Shown in pieces: positions 43,274-51,470 of a DNA stretch of 64,000 nucleotides. Under the pieces are notes generated by a model. The model saw only the letters and a list, made by a program, of their open reading frames with translations. It searched no databases and had not been told where the DNA came from. This DNA is from Chryseolinea soli (GTDB taxonomy: Bacteria > Bacteroidota > Bacteroidia > Cytophagales > Cyclobacteriaceae). A program made the position numbers and the translations under genes. Numbering within the stretch: position 1 is the first letter of the stretch; the number at the start of each line of letters is the position of its first letter. The DNA is taken from NCBI RefSeq assembly GCF_003589925.1, contig NZ_CP032382.1, positions 6,820,001 through 6,884,000 of the forward strand, in the 5' to 3' direction.

Positions 43274-45532
43274 TCAATCCTTCAACGCCGACGTGAGATC
43301 GGCGCGGTTCAAGCTCAGGGCCTGGAAGCCGCAAATGGCACTGATGACGACCACACAATAAAGGATGGGGAACAGCGGATCGGTCCAGGAAAAGTGCGTG
43401 GCGTACACAAACGTTCGGAGCAATTCTTTCAGTACGATGAACGTGAATGGACCAAAGATCAACATGGCGATCAGCATTTGGCGGGCAAACTCCCGGATGA
43501 GCAACTGTGTGATCTTCAAACTACTGGCACCGAATAGCTTGCGGATGGCAATCTGTTTTAGTTTATCGCGAACAATGCTCACACTCAAACCGTAGATGGC
43601 ACAACAGGACAGAATGCCCGAGATGATGGCCAGGATTTCCGATAATGTATTGAGCCGGTCCTGGTAGGTCAACCACTCCTCAAAACGTTTGTTCAGGAAA
43701 GTGATCCGGGCCTTCCCGGTTTCATTTTCAAATTGAGTTGACAGAAATGCTACCGTTCTCCGGATGTCTACCTCCAAGATCCGGACGCAGAGAAAATTAT
43801 AGTGGAGGTAGGACGCCACATTTATCTTCACCGGTTTTTCGGGCTGATCGAATTCGTCGCTCAGTCCCTCAAAGACACCGATCGCGAGGTGCCGGTCACT
43901 CAACAATTGCTTTCCCTTTTTATTGACCACCACCACCGAATCGCCATCGTTGGCCCGGAACCAATTTCCTTCGGTCATGTTCAGGTTAAAAAAATCTTTG
44001 AACATCGGGTCGACCGACATGATGTAAAATTCTGAATTCAATTCCTTGCTGCTGATCCTGTTGGGCAACTGCGACGTGGCGATCACGTCGACAATGTTTG
44101 GGTTGTATTTTTTCCAGCCTGCCCGCATGCTTCGCAGCCCTTCGTCGGTCAGGTCTTTGGGATAGGAGAGGTAGACCACCTGGTCGTGGTTCCGGCCGGG
44201 TTCTTTGAGCAGCGAATAGTTTACCTGGCGGCGGATGACCATGGAGGCCACGATGAGAAAGATGCTGATGCCCAACTGCAGGAAGGTGATGACCCGCTTG
44301 AAGCGCGGAAACGTGATGGGTGCCGTGCCCAGAAGCCGGCTTGGGGTGGCCTGTGTGAACCGGAAGGTCATGAAAAGTGGGGCGATGCCGAGAATCAAGG
44401 ACAATGCTGCGATGATGACGATCAACATCCTGTCGAAGCCCAGGAACAGCGCGATCAGATCCATTCCCAACAACCTTTCGATTGCTGGTGATGCAATCGC
44501 CAAACCCACTAACCCCAAGACTAGTGAAATGCCCACCAAAGAAAACGACTCCTTTCCAAACGCCATCAATAAGGTCCAGTGGCTTGTGCCGGCGAGCTTT
44601 TTCACGGCCAACTCTTTTGAGCGGTGGGGCAAGGTGAGGGTGGTGAGATTGACAAAGCTGGTGAGTGCCAAAAAGAATATCAAGCCGGAAATACAGATCA
44701 GGATGATGATGCTGTAGTGGTCGCCGTGTTTCACGTCCTCTCCCATCACGCGGGGTCCGAAATAGATGTCGGCAATGGGCTGGCAACGGTAGGTCACATC
44801 GTCCGATTTGGGTTGCTCGTTTATGAGCTTTTCTACTTGCAGCAACGCGCGCGACCTGCCATAGGCGATGTGATCCTTCGGATTGAAGCCCAGGGTTTGG
44901 ACGGAAGGGTCATCGAAGCGGATAAGCGTATTGAATTCCGTGTGCGCATTTTTTGGAAAGTCCTTGTAAACCGCTGCCACGCGATAGACCAGTGTGTCGC
45001 CCACGGCGCTGATCTTCATTTCCCGTCCCCGCACTTCCACGCCTCCAAAATACTCCTGTGCAGCCGATGAAGAGAGTATAACGCTTCGGGTGTGCGTCTT
45101 AAAATCCGACAGCGCGCCGTTTATGATGCTGAAGGAAAAGATATCGGTAAGCTCCGCGTCTGCTGCGTGTATCTTTTGATCGCGAAAGGTCTTGCCTGCG
45201 GCACCGATACTTATCTCTTCCATGCCCTTCACGCGCGCCACGATCAACCGATCGCCAGCTTTAGCCTTGATGCGCGTCAGGACTTCGGTTGGGATTCGGT
45301 TGGAGAGACGGTTGCCGCTGTAGTCCTCCTTGTTGTTTCTTTGCAGGATCCGGAAAATAGCGTGGTCGTCATCATGGAACCGGTCGTAGCCAAATTCATT
45401 TATTGAAAAAAGAATGATGAGTGTCGAGCACGCAAAGGCAATGGCCAGGGAAACGATCTTCAACCCGTAGGCCTCGCGGTTCTTGGCGATGATCCGCAGA
45501 AATAGACGGCCTTGCAAAGTTGTCATGGGCAT
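43274..45532 (-). CDS. MacB/FtsX-like ABC transporter permease (third copy)
   Basis: 752 residues with the same double-FtsX plan as the two permeases at 4.8-9.7 kb: TM near 25-45, MacB-PCD domain, FtsX module with FVNLTTLTLPHRSKELAVKKLAGTS, second periplasmic domain and C-terminal FtsX with GLSVSIVRDKLKQIAIRKLFGASS. No ATPase. The repeats are more diverged than in the other two. It stands alone between copA and a metal-type AraC regulator. Its upstream region is rich in palindromes and has an 11-bp-phased repeat. Substrate unknown. Confidence 0.9.
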   Translation of the reverse strand: MPMTTLQGRLFLRIIAKNREAYGLKIVSLAIAFACSTLIILFSINEFGYDRFHDDDHAIFRILQRNNKEDYSGNRLSNRIPTEVLTRIKAKAGDRLIVARVKGMEEISIGAAGKTFRDQKIHAADAELTDIFSFSIINGALSDFKTHTRSVILSSSAAQEYFGGVEVRGREMKISAVGDTLVYRVAAVYKDFPKNAHTEFNTLIRFDDPSVQTLGFNPKDHIAYGRSRALLQVEKLINEQPKSDDVTYRCQPIADIYFGPRVMGEDVKHGDHYSIIILICISGLIFFLALTSFVNLTTLTLPHRSKELAVKKLAGTSHWTLLMAFGKESFSLVGISLVLGLVGLAIASPAIERLLGMDLIALFLGFDRMLIVIIAALSLILGIAPLFMTFRFTQATPSRLLGTAPITFPRFKRVITFLQLGISIFLIVASMVIRRQVNYSLLKEPGRNHDQVVYLSYPKDLTDEGLRSMRAGWKKYNPNIVDVIATSQLPNRISSKELNSEFYIMSVDPMFKDFFNLNMTEGNWFRANDGDSVVVVNKKGKQLLSDRHLAIGVFEGLSDEFDQPEKPVKINVASYLHYNFLCVRILEVDIRRTVAFLSTQFENETGKARITFLNKRFEEWLTYQDRLNTLSEILAIISGILSCCAIYGLSVSIVRDKLKQIAIRKLFGASSLKITQLLIREFARQMLIAMLIFGPFTFIVLKELLRTFVYATHFSWTDPLFPILYCVVVISAICGFQALSLNRADLTSALKD

Positions 45533-45622
45533 AATGCCTGGCGCATAAGTGGATGATCTACGTCCTTACACGACAACCGCTATTCAATACTCATACCACA
45601 TTAAAACCGAGTTGTGGCTTCC

Positions 45623-45682
45623 CCATGGACAACATCCATGGCCAAGCTGTCCGTCTGCGCAGTCTTTTGTCCGTGAACGGAC
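45623..45682. promoter_or_regulatory. Two palindromes upstream of the third permease
   Basis: CCATGGA-CAACA-TCCATGG (45623-45641) and GTCCGT-GA-ACGGAC (45669-45682), both perfect, 91-150 bp upstream of the permease start. They are good operator candidates; the binding protein is unknown. Confidence 0.45.
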
Positions 45683-45755
45683 TATGTTGTGGCATTTGGT
45701 GATTGCCGTGCTGGTCGCCGCCAGTTGTCCCGACTTATCCATGCCTTATACCCGA

Positions 45756-45833
45756 GATTGACTGGGGATTGACCTGAGATTGACCTTACGTTGACACGGT
45801 ATCACAACGGTATCACAACGGTTTCAATACGGA
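45756..45833. repeat. Degenerate tandem repeat with exact 11-bp period
   Basis: Seven consecutive 11-bp units. TTGAC begins at 45758, 45769, 45780 and 45791, then TCACA at 45802 and 45813, then TCAAT at 45824. Units 5 and 6 are identical (TATCACAACGG). The period places every unit on nearly the same face of the helix. It lies ~225-300 bp upstream of the third permease in a 584-bp gene-free region (45533-46116). Confidence 0.7.
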
Positions 45834-46006
45834 AGATGGTGCAATCATTTGCAGTTATCAACCAGCTTCGCCATGCGTAAATATAATATAGTGAAAGGCC
45901 AATCGCGAAGAAAATTCGGCAGGACAGTTGGCGCCTGATAGAACAACGCTACTTTTTCGACTTGCGTATTATATCATTCTCTCTTCCCCCGTTAAACTTG
46001 CCTGTC

Positions 46007-46090
46007 ACCCGGCCAGGGATAGTAGTGGAAAGCCCGAAGTGCGGTGGGTGGTGCGTGGCCGGACTTGGAGCGGATAGCCCGACCCGAGGC
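46007..46090 (+). ncRNA. Candidate structured RNA or conserved intergenic element
   Basis: A block containing GGCCAGGGATAGTAGTGGAA and GGACTTGGAGCGGATAGCCC. I recall similar GATAG...GGAAAGCCC / GGAGCGGATAGCCCGA sequences recurring between genes in Cytophagales, perhaps of the Flavo-1 type. Possible pairing is GGG at the first GGGATAG with CCC after the second GATAG, with purine-rich symmetric internal loops. Strand and identity are tentative. Confidence 0.35.
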
Positions 46091-46116
46091 TTCCGAGGGG
46101 GCCGCCTGAATAAAAT

Positions 46117-46692
46117 TTAATGGACGGTGTCCAACGGCTTGCGCGGATGTTCGATGGCGCGGGATTTTTTGAGCTCGGAAGGTGTGAGCCCCGTCAGCTT
46201 TTTGAATTGCGCGCTGAGGTGCGCCACGCTGCTGTAGCCCAGCTTGTCGGCAATCTCGCTGAGGGTGAGCTCATCGTAGAAAAGCAATTCCTTGACGCGC
46301 TCAATTTTCTGACGGATGATGTATTGTTCCAGTGTAATGCCTTCCATCGACGAGAAGAGGTTGCTGAGGTAGTTGTATTCGTAGTGCGCTTCGTCGGCCA
46401 ACACTTTGGACCAATTGAATTTGCGGCTCACGCGGTCGGTGTGGTGGATCTTTTGGATGATGGTGTTCTTCACGTGCTCGATGATGCGGGCCTTGCGATC
46501 GTCGATGCGCTCGAAGCCGTTTTTGGTGAGGGCGGCATCAAGTTGTTTCTGCTGCTCTTCCGAGAGGCTGGTCTCCTTCAGTGCCACCTCGCCCAGTGTG
46601 ATCTTCTCGGGATGCAGGCCCAGGCTTTTCAATTCCTGTTCCACCACCGTGATGCAGCGGTTGCAAACCATATTTTTGACGTGTATTGTCAT
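46117..46692 (-). CDS. AraC-family regulator with N-terminal HMA-like metal domain
   Basis: 191 residues from ATG 46692 (a longer ORF adds 31 unlikely residues). Residues 1-~70 resemble an HMA domain, with MTIHVKNMVCNRC giving C10 and C13, but the rest of the fold is diverged. Residues ~95-180 are an AraC double helix-turn-helix (YLSNLFSSMEGITLEQYIIRQKIERVKELL; LSEIADKLGYSSVAHLSAQFKKLTGLTPSELKKS). Sensing Cu(I) or a similar ion through the Cys pair, and controlling the nearby copA/cus genes, is a reasonable inference. Confidence 0.85.
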   Translation of the reverse strand: MTIHVKNMVCNRCITVVEQELKSLGLHPEKITLGEVALKETSLSEEQQKQLDAALTKNGFERIDDRKARIIEHVKNTIIQKIHHTDRVSRKFNWSKVLADEAHYEYNYLSNLFSSMEGITLEQYIIRQKIERVKELLFYDELTLSEIADKLGYSSVAHLSAQFKKLTGLTPSELKKSRAIEHPRKPLDTVH

Positions 46693-46814
46693 GCGCGTAA
46701 AGATAAAGAAGCCGGACGAACCGTCCCTCATCCTAAACCAATACCCTACACGAAATAGTTCTCGCATTGCAACTCCTTTTGGCAATCGCTATTTTAGTCA
46801 ACCAAAAAAACGCC

Positions 46815-47585
46815 ATGCCCCGCATACAGGCCTTCGAATTTGAGGACTTCCCCTGGTTTCCCGCTTTCATCCGCAACTACATGACCGATTTCCTTCAATT
46901 CCTGGCCAATGCATCGGATTTCTTCAAACCGGTGGTACCCGTCATTGAAAAAGCGTTGGCGCACAGCAAGACCAACACGATTGTAGACCTGGCCTCAGGA
47001 GGCGGCGGGGGTCTGGTGCGGCTGAGCAAGTACCTGGTGGCCTCCCACCCCGACCTGAAGATCGTCCTCACCGATTTCTATCCCAACCTGGATGCCTTCC
47101 GGCACATCACGGAGAAACGCCCGTGCTTTCGCTATGTCGAGGATCCTGTTAATGCGCTGGCTGTGCCGCGAGATCTTGTGGGTTTGCGCACCCAGTTCCT
47201 GTCCTTCCATCATTTCGCGCCCATCCAAGCCCGGCAGATCCTTCAAAATGCCGTTGACAACGGAAGCCCTATCGGCATCTTTGAGGCCCAGGAACGAAGC
47301 CTGCCCAGCCTGCTGGCTATGTTCGTTTCGCCGATCACGGTTTTGATCACCACGCCTTTTATCCGACCGTTTCGCGCAGGCAGGATCATTTTTACGTACC
47401 TCGTGCCGCTCGTTCCGCTGTTCATTTGGTGGGATGGTATCGTCTCGGCGCTTCGCACCTATTCCGTGGACGAGATGCAGGCCCTGGTGGATGGCGTGCG
47501 TGGCCAGGAGACCTATGCCTGGGAGATCAAACGCGTAAAATCCGGGCCTGGGGTGGTGTTGTATCTGGTGGGCTGGAAAAAATAG
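46815..47585 (+). CDS. Class I SAM-dependent methyltransferase-like protein
   Basis: 256 residues from ATG 46815 (MPRIQAFEFEDFPWFP); the upstream ATG 46767 would add an unlikely hydrophobic stretch. A Rossmann-type SAM motif I is seen in TIVDLASGGGGGLVRLSKYL, followed by a motif II-like KIVLTDFYPNLDAF. A hydrophobic segment (LVPLVPLFIWWDGIVSAL) in the C-terminal half may contact the membrane. Substrate unknown. It is divergent from the metal AraC gene and 32 bp upstream of lgt. Confidence 0.75.
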   Translation: MPRIQAFEFEDFPWFPAFIRNYMTDFLQFLANASDFFKPVVPVIEKALAHSKTNTIVDLASGGGGGLVRLSKYLVASHPDLKIVLTDFYPNLDAFRHITEKRPCFRYVEDPVNALAVPRDLVGLRTQFLSFHHFAPIQARQILQNAVDNGSPIGIFEAQERSLPSLLAMFVSPITVLITTPFIRPFRAGRIIFTYLVPLVPLFIWWDGIVSALRTYSVDEMQALVDGVRGQETYAWEIKRVKSGPGVVLYLVGWKK

Positions 47586-47617
47586 CGGAACCCCTGGAGA
47601 ATATGTACTTTTGAACC

Positions 47618-48442
47618 ATGACCATACTGACCTACATCGTCTGGGACATGAACCCGGACATCACCACGATTCCCTTTCTCGGCATTCCCCTGCGCTGGTA
47701 TGGCGTGCTGTTCGCACTGGGTTTTATGTTAGGCCAATTTATCATGTCTTTTATTTATCGCCGCGAAGGCAAACCCTCCGGCGACGTGGATTCACTGACG
47801 ATCTACGTCATCGTAGCCACGCTGCTTGGCGCCCGGCTGGGGCATGTGTTGTTTTATGATCCGGCCTACTATTTCGCAAACCCTTCAAAGATCTTCGCCA
47901 CCTGGGAAGGTGGGTTGGCCAGTCACGGCGCGGGTATCGGTTTGTTCATCGGACTGTACTTGTTTGCGCGCAAAACAAAGGTGCCCTATCTATGGATCCT
48001 GGATCGCGTCGCCATTATAACATGTCTCGCGGGATGCCTCATTCGTCTGGGCAACCTGACCAATTCCGAAATGGTAGGCATTCCGACCGACTTGCCCTGG
48101 GCGTTTATTTTCCCCTTAGTCGACAACGTGCCGCGCCACCCTGCACAATTGTATGAGGCCATCTATTGCTTCATGCTTTTTGTATTTCTATTCTGGATGT
48201 GGTATAAACGTCGTGACCAATTAAAAAACGGTTTTCTCTTTGCGTGGTTCCTCATCATTCTTTTCAGTCTCCGTTTTATTGATGAGTTCTTCAAGATCAA
48301 CCAGGTAGAATTCGAAGATCAGATGATCCTCAACATGGGCCAGCTCTTAAGCATCCCGCTCGTACTGACAGGCATCATCATCCTGATCGTCATCCGCACC
48401 AAAAAAGAAAAGGTGGCCACGTTACACGGCGATGCCGCCTGA
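47618..48442 (+). CDS. lgt: Prolipoprotein diacylglyceryl transferase
   Basis: 274 residues with seven TM segments. Family signatures are present: YGVLFALGFMLG near the N-terminus, GGLASHGAGIGLF (catalytic-region His), the Lgt signature IRLGNLTNSEMVG, PRHPAQLYEA and LLSIPLVLTGIIIL. It transfers diacylglycerol from phosphatidylglycerol to the lipobox Cys of prolipoproteins, such as the many lipoproteins in this window. It follows the methyltransferase closely and precedes a thioesterase gene by 22 bp. Confidence 0.95.
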   Translation: MTILTYIVWDMNPDITTIPFLGIPLRWYGVLFALGFMLGQFIMSFIYRREGKPSGDVDSLTIYVIVATLLGARLGHVLFYDPAYYFANPSKIFATWEGGLASHGAGIGLFIGLYLFARKTKVPYLWILDRVAIITCLAGCLIRLGNLTNSEMVGIPTDLPWAFIFPLVDNVPRHPAQLYEAIYCFMLFVFLFWMWYKRRDQLKNGFLFAWFLIILFSLRFIDEFFKINQVEFEDQMILNMGQLLSIPLVLTGIIILIVIRTKKEKVATLHGDAA

Positions 48443-48464
48443 TCCCGCAGACCCATAAACGACC

Positions 48465-48854
48465 ATGTCCGCCGAAAATCCCTTTGCCCACCCGCTCACC
48501 GTCACCCCCGCCGACATCGACGAGATGGGCCATGTGAACAACGTAGTCTATGTACGCTGGGTCCAGGAAGTTGCCGCCGCCCATTGGCACGCGCTCGCAT
48601 CCGCGGAACTGAAAGCCAAATACGCCTGGGTAGTCTTACGCCACGAGATCGACTACAAAAATCCCGCCTTCCTGAACGACGAGGTGACCGGCTACACCTG
48701 GGTCGGCGAACACCACGGCGCCCGCTTCGACCGCTACGTCACCATCAAAGCCCGCGGCAAAACCCTGGCCGAAGCCAAAACCACCTGGTGCCTACTGGAC
48801 GCCAAAGCCATGCGCCCCACCCGAGTATCCGACGACATCACCACGTTGCTCTAA
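48465..48854 (+). CDS. Acyl-CoA thioesterase (4HBT hot-dog family)
   Basis: 129 residues with the 4-hydroxybenzoyl-CoA-thioesterase motif DIDEMGHVNNVVYVRWVQEVA, where the Asp before GHVNN is the usual catalytic or positioning residue. The hot-dog helix and strands follow (YAWVVLRHEIDYKNPAFLNDEVTGYTWV). Such enzymes hydrolyse acyl-CoA thioesters in the cytoplasm; chain length cannot be read. It lies 22 bp after lgt, likely the same transcript. A C-rich repeat-bearing gap follows. Confidence 0.88.
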   Translation: MSAENPFAHPLTVTPADIDEMGHVNNVVYVRWVQEVAAAHWHALASAELKAKYAWVVLRHEIDYKNPAFLNDEVTGYTWVGEHHGARFDRYVTIKARGKTLAEAKTTWCLLDAKAMRPTRVSDDITTLL

Positions 48855-48885
48855 TCCGCTTTTGTTGATGCGATCGCCCCCGCCT

Positions 48886-49019
48886 TTGTTGGTGTTCTTC
48901 ACCAACAAATTTCCTTCCCCCCGCACAAATCGTGGCCGCCATTTGATGCCTTCATCAACAAAATTTCTCATCCACATTAAAGTGCACCCATCACCCTTTT
49001 GTTGGTGTCCCACCAACAA
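48886..49019. repeat. Short palindromic repeats, cluster 1
   Basis: Copy 1 at 48886-48908: TTGTTGGTG, loop TTCTT, CACCAACAA. A degenerate copy at 48943-48958 (TTGATG/CATCAA). Copy 3 at 48997-49019, same arms with loop TCC. The motif matches cluster 2 at 51471-51739, on the far side of the amidohydrolase/reductase pair. Confidence 0.8.
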
Positions 49020-49020
49020 A

Positions 49021-49190
49021 AAATTCCTTCCCCCCACATCATTCACACCCGCCCCCGCCAAACCATCCCACACCAACGCCCCTACACACAACCTCCATCC
49101 CACCCCTCCCAAAAATCCTCACCATCACCCACCCCAATCCCCACCCATCACCCCACTATTTCTTTCCACCCCCACAGATCGTAACTTCAC
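49021..49190. other. Extreme C-rich, G-poor single-strand bias
   Basis: About 170 bp with only about five G on the plus strand, a run of CCC/ACC/TCC words. It lies between repeat cluster 1 and the amidohydrolase start and contains no credible gene. The minus strand is therefore G-rich in many short G-tracts and could form quadruplex-like structures. With cluster 1 it accounts for the gap 48855-49207. Confidence 0.7.
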
Positions 49191-49207
49191 ACAAACCTTC
49201 CCCCATC

Positions 49208-50566
49208 ATGAAAACACTCCTCGCCCTACTCCTTGGTGTGCTCATCACCCTCATCACCCAAGCCCAACAACTCGTCGACTCCCACCAACGCGAGATCGTC
49301 ATCCGCCACGTGAACGTAGTGCCGATGGACAAAGAACAAGTGTTGGTAAATCAAACCGTAGTCATCAAGAACGGCACCATCACCGCGCTGAGCCCCAACG
49401 CGAAATACAGCAAAGACGCCCTCGTGGTCGATGCCAAAGGCAAATACCTCATGCCCGGTCTGGCCGAAATGCACGCCCACGTGCCTCCCATCGACGACCT
49501 GGAACCGATGAAGGATGTGCTCTTCTTGTTTGCCGCCAACGGTATCACTACCATCCGCGGCATGCTGGGCCATCCCAAACACCTTGTTCTTCGCGATATG
49601 GTCAACAGCGGCGAAGTGCTGGGCCCTCATTTTTACACGACCGGACCTTCCTTCAACGGCCTCTCCGTCAAGACACCCGAGGCTGCCGAAGCCATGGTAC
49701 GCAGCCAGCAGAAAGACGGCTATGATTTTCTAAAGCTTCACCCGGGGCTTAACCGGGAGACTTTCCCGGCGATCGTGTCTACAGCCAAAGAGGTGGGCAT
49801 TCCGTTCGTAGGCCACGTGTCGTATGGCGTGGGCATCTGGCGCGCCATTGACGCCGACTACTCCACGATCGATCACCTCGACGGTTTTGTGGAAGGTCTT
49901 GTCCCCGGCATCGACACCATTCCCGAAACACACGCCGGATTGTTTGCGCTATACATTGCTCCCCGCGCCGACACCACCCAAATCCCGCGGCTCACAAAAG
50001 GATTGAAAGATCATCACATCTGGGTAGTCCCCACACAGTCGCTCGCCGAGCGTTGGTTTGCGCCGGCGTTTACCGTGGAGAAATTCAAAGGCGATCCCGA
50101 AAACAAATATTTGAAACCGGAAACGATCAACAGTTGGATCGAAGCCAAGAACAATTTGCTCAACAACCCGCGCTATAGTGCGGCAGGCGTGGATCAGCTC
50201 ATATCGCTGCGGCGACGTATCATTCGTGATTGTCATAACGCCGGCGTGGGGTTGCTGCTGGGAAGTGACGCACCACAGGTTTTTAATGTGCCCGGATTCT
50301 CCGCACACAACGAGCTTCGTTATATTGTCAAAAGTGGTCTTTCGCCGTATGAGGCGTTGAAGACAGGCACGGTGAATGTGGCGACCTACCTGAACCTGCC
50401 CAATTCCGGTGTGATCAAGCAAGGTGCGATCGCCGATCTTGTGTTGATCAGCGGCAATCCATTGAAAGATATTTCACAAACCCGAAATGTAGAAGGCGTT
50501 ATGTTGAACGGGCGATGGCTGTCGAAAGAGTATATCGAGGCAGGATTGAAGAAGCTTGTGAAATGA
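49208..50566 (+). CDS. Secreted amidohydrolase-superfamily protein
   Basis: 452 residues; signal peptide ~1-20 (LITLITQAQ). The metal-dependent TIM-barrel hydrolase site is complete: H89 and H91 in EMHAHV, bridging K176 (probably carboxylated) in FLKLHPG, H203 in GHVSYGVG, H223 in TIDHLDG, Asp in LLGSDAPQVF. The late GVIKQGAIADLVLISGNPL is typical of imidazolonepropionase- or prolidase-like members. It would hydrolyse an amide or cyclic amide in the periplasm; the substrate is unknown. Its stop overlaps the next gene by 4 bp. Confidence 0.9.
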   Translation: MKTLLALLLGVLITLITQAQQLVDSHQREIVIRHVNVVPMDKEQVLVNQTVVIKNGTITALSPNAKYSKDALVVDAKGKYLMPGLAEMHAHVPPIDDLEPMKDVLFLFAANGITTIRGMLGHPKHLVLRDMVNSGEVLGPHFYTTGPSFNGLSVKTPEAAEAMVRSQQKDGYDFLKLHPGLNRETFPAIVSTAKEVGIPFVGHVSYGVGIWRAIDADYSTIDHLDGFVEGLVPGIDTIPETHAGLFALYIAPRADTTQIPRLTKGLKDHHIWVVPTQSLAERWFAPAFTVEKFKGDPENKYLKPETINSWIEAKNNLLNNPRYSAAGVDQLISLRRRIIRDCHNAGVGLLLGSDAPQVFNVPGFSAHNELRYIVKSGLSPYEALKTGTVNVATYLNLPNSGVIKQGAIADLVLISGNPLKDISQTRNVEGVMLNGRWLSKEYIEAGLKKLVK

Positions 50567-51459
50567 TGCAATACAATCCACTCGGCACATCCGACCTCAG
50601 CGTGAGCGAAGTAAGCTTTGGCTGCATGTCGTTAGGGAGCGACGATGCTGCCAATGCGCAGCTTCTTCATCGGGCACACGATGAAGGGATCAACTATTTC
50701 GACACGGCGGATATTTATCACAAAGGTCAGAACGAGATCACCGTTGGCAAAGCGCTCGCCGGCCGCCGCGATAAAGTGATCATCGCTACGAAAGCAGGAA
50801 ATGTGTGGAGAGCCGATGGCAGCGGACTGGACTGGAATCCTTCGAAGGAACATATTCTTAAATCGGCCGAGCAAAGTTTAAAGCGGTTGCGCACCGATTA
50901 TATCGATCTCTATCAACTTCACGGCGGCACCATCCTCGATCCGATCGATGAAACCATTGAAGCATTTGAGATCCTGGTCTCCCACGGAAAGATCCGCTAC
51001 TACGGGATCTCGTCCATCCGCCCGAATGTGATCCGCGAATATGTGGAGCGGTCTAATATCGTGAGCGTGATGATGCAGTATAGTTTGCTGGACCGGCGAC
51101 CGGAAGAAGAATGCCTGGAGTTGTTGCATAAGAATTCCATCAGTGTGTTGGTGCGGGGAAGCCTGGCCAGCGGACTGCTGATCGATAAGCCGGCAAAATC
51201 ATATCTCAATTATCCAGAACAGGATGTGACAAAGCTCGTGCAGGCGATGAAAAACGTGAGTCAATCGAAACGGTCGCTTACTGAAATTGCGTTAAACTTC
51301 GCGCTGGCTCCGGATGCGGTTGCTTCGGCGGTTGTGGGAATGCGAACGGAGAAGCAATTGAACGATGTCTTGGAAGCGGCTTCAACCCTTCCGCTTACGG
51401 CGCGTGAGTTGGATGCGTTGCAGGTGATTCCGGTGAATACTTATCAGGATCATCGTTGA
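50563..51459 (+). CDS. Aldo/keto reductase (cytoplasmic type)
   Basis: 298 residues from the ATGATG at 50563; the longer ORF start at 50515 lies inside the amidohydrolase. The tetrad is visible: Asp and Tyr in NYFDTADIYHKGQNE, Lys in IIATKAGNVW, His in YQLHGGTI. Cofactor-site motifs include RYYGISSIRPNVI and a late AVVGMRTEKQLNDVLEA. No signal peptide, so unlike its exported amidohydrolase neighbour it acts on cytoplasmic carbonyl compounds with NADPH. The overlap with the amidohydrolase gene suggests coordinated expression. Confidence 0.9.
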   Translation: MMQYNPLGTSDLSVSEVSFGCMSLGSDDAANAQLLHRAHDEGINYFDTADIYHKGQNEITVGKALAGRRDKVIIATKAGNVWRADGSGLDWNPSKEHILKSAEQSLKRLRTDYIDLYQLHGGTILDPIDETIEAFEILVSHGKIRYYGISSIRPNVIREYVERSNIVSVMMQYSLLDRRPEEECLELLHKNSISVLVRGSLASGLLIDKPAKSYLNYPEQDVTKLVQAMKNVSQSKRSLTEIALNFALAPDAVASAVVGMRTEKQLNDVLEAASTLPLTARELDALQVIPVNTYQDHR

Positions 51460-51470
51460 GGCAGATGTAC

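Noticed and set aside
45549..45761. 70-codon plus-strand ORF in the permease upstream region
   Set aside because: It spans the palindromes; composition and length fit chance, no domain seen.
48862..49725. 287-codon plus-strand ORF with a Pro/His/Thr-rich N-terminus
   Set aside because: It runs through the C-rich gap and palindromic repeats and then through the amidohydrolase in the wrong frame; its composition only mirrors the C-rich DNA.
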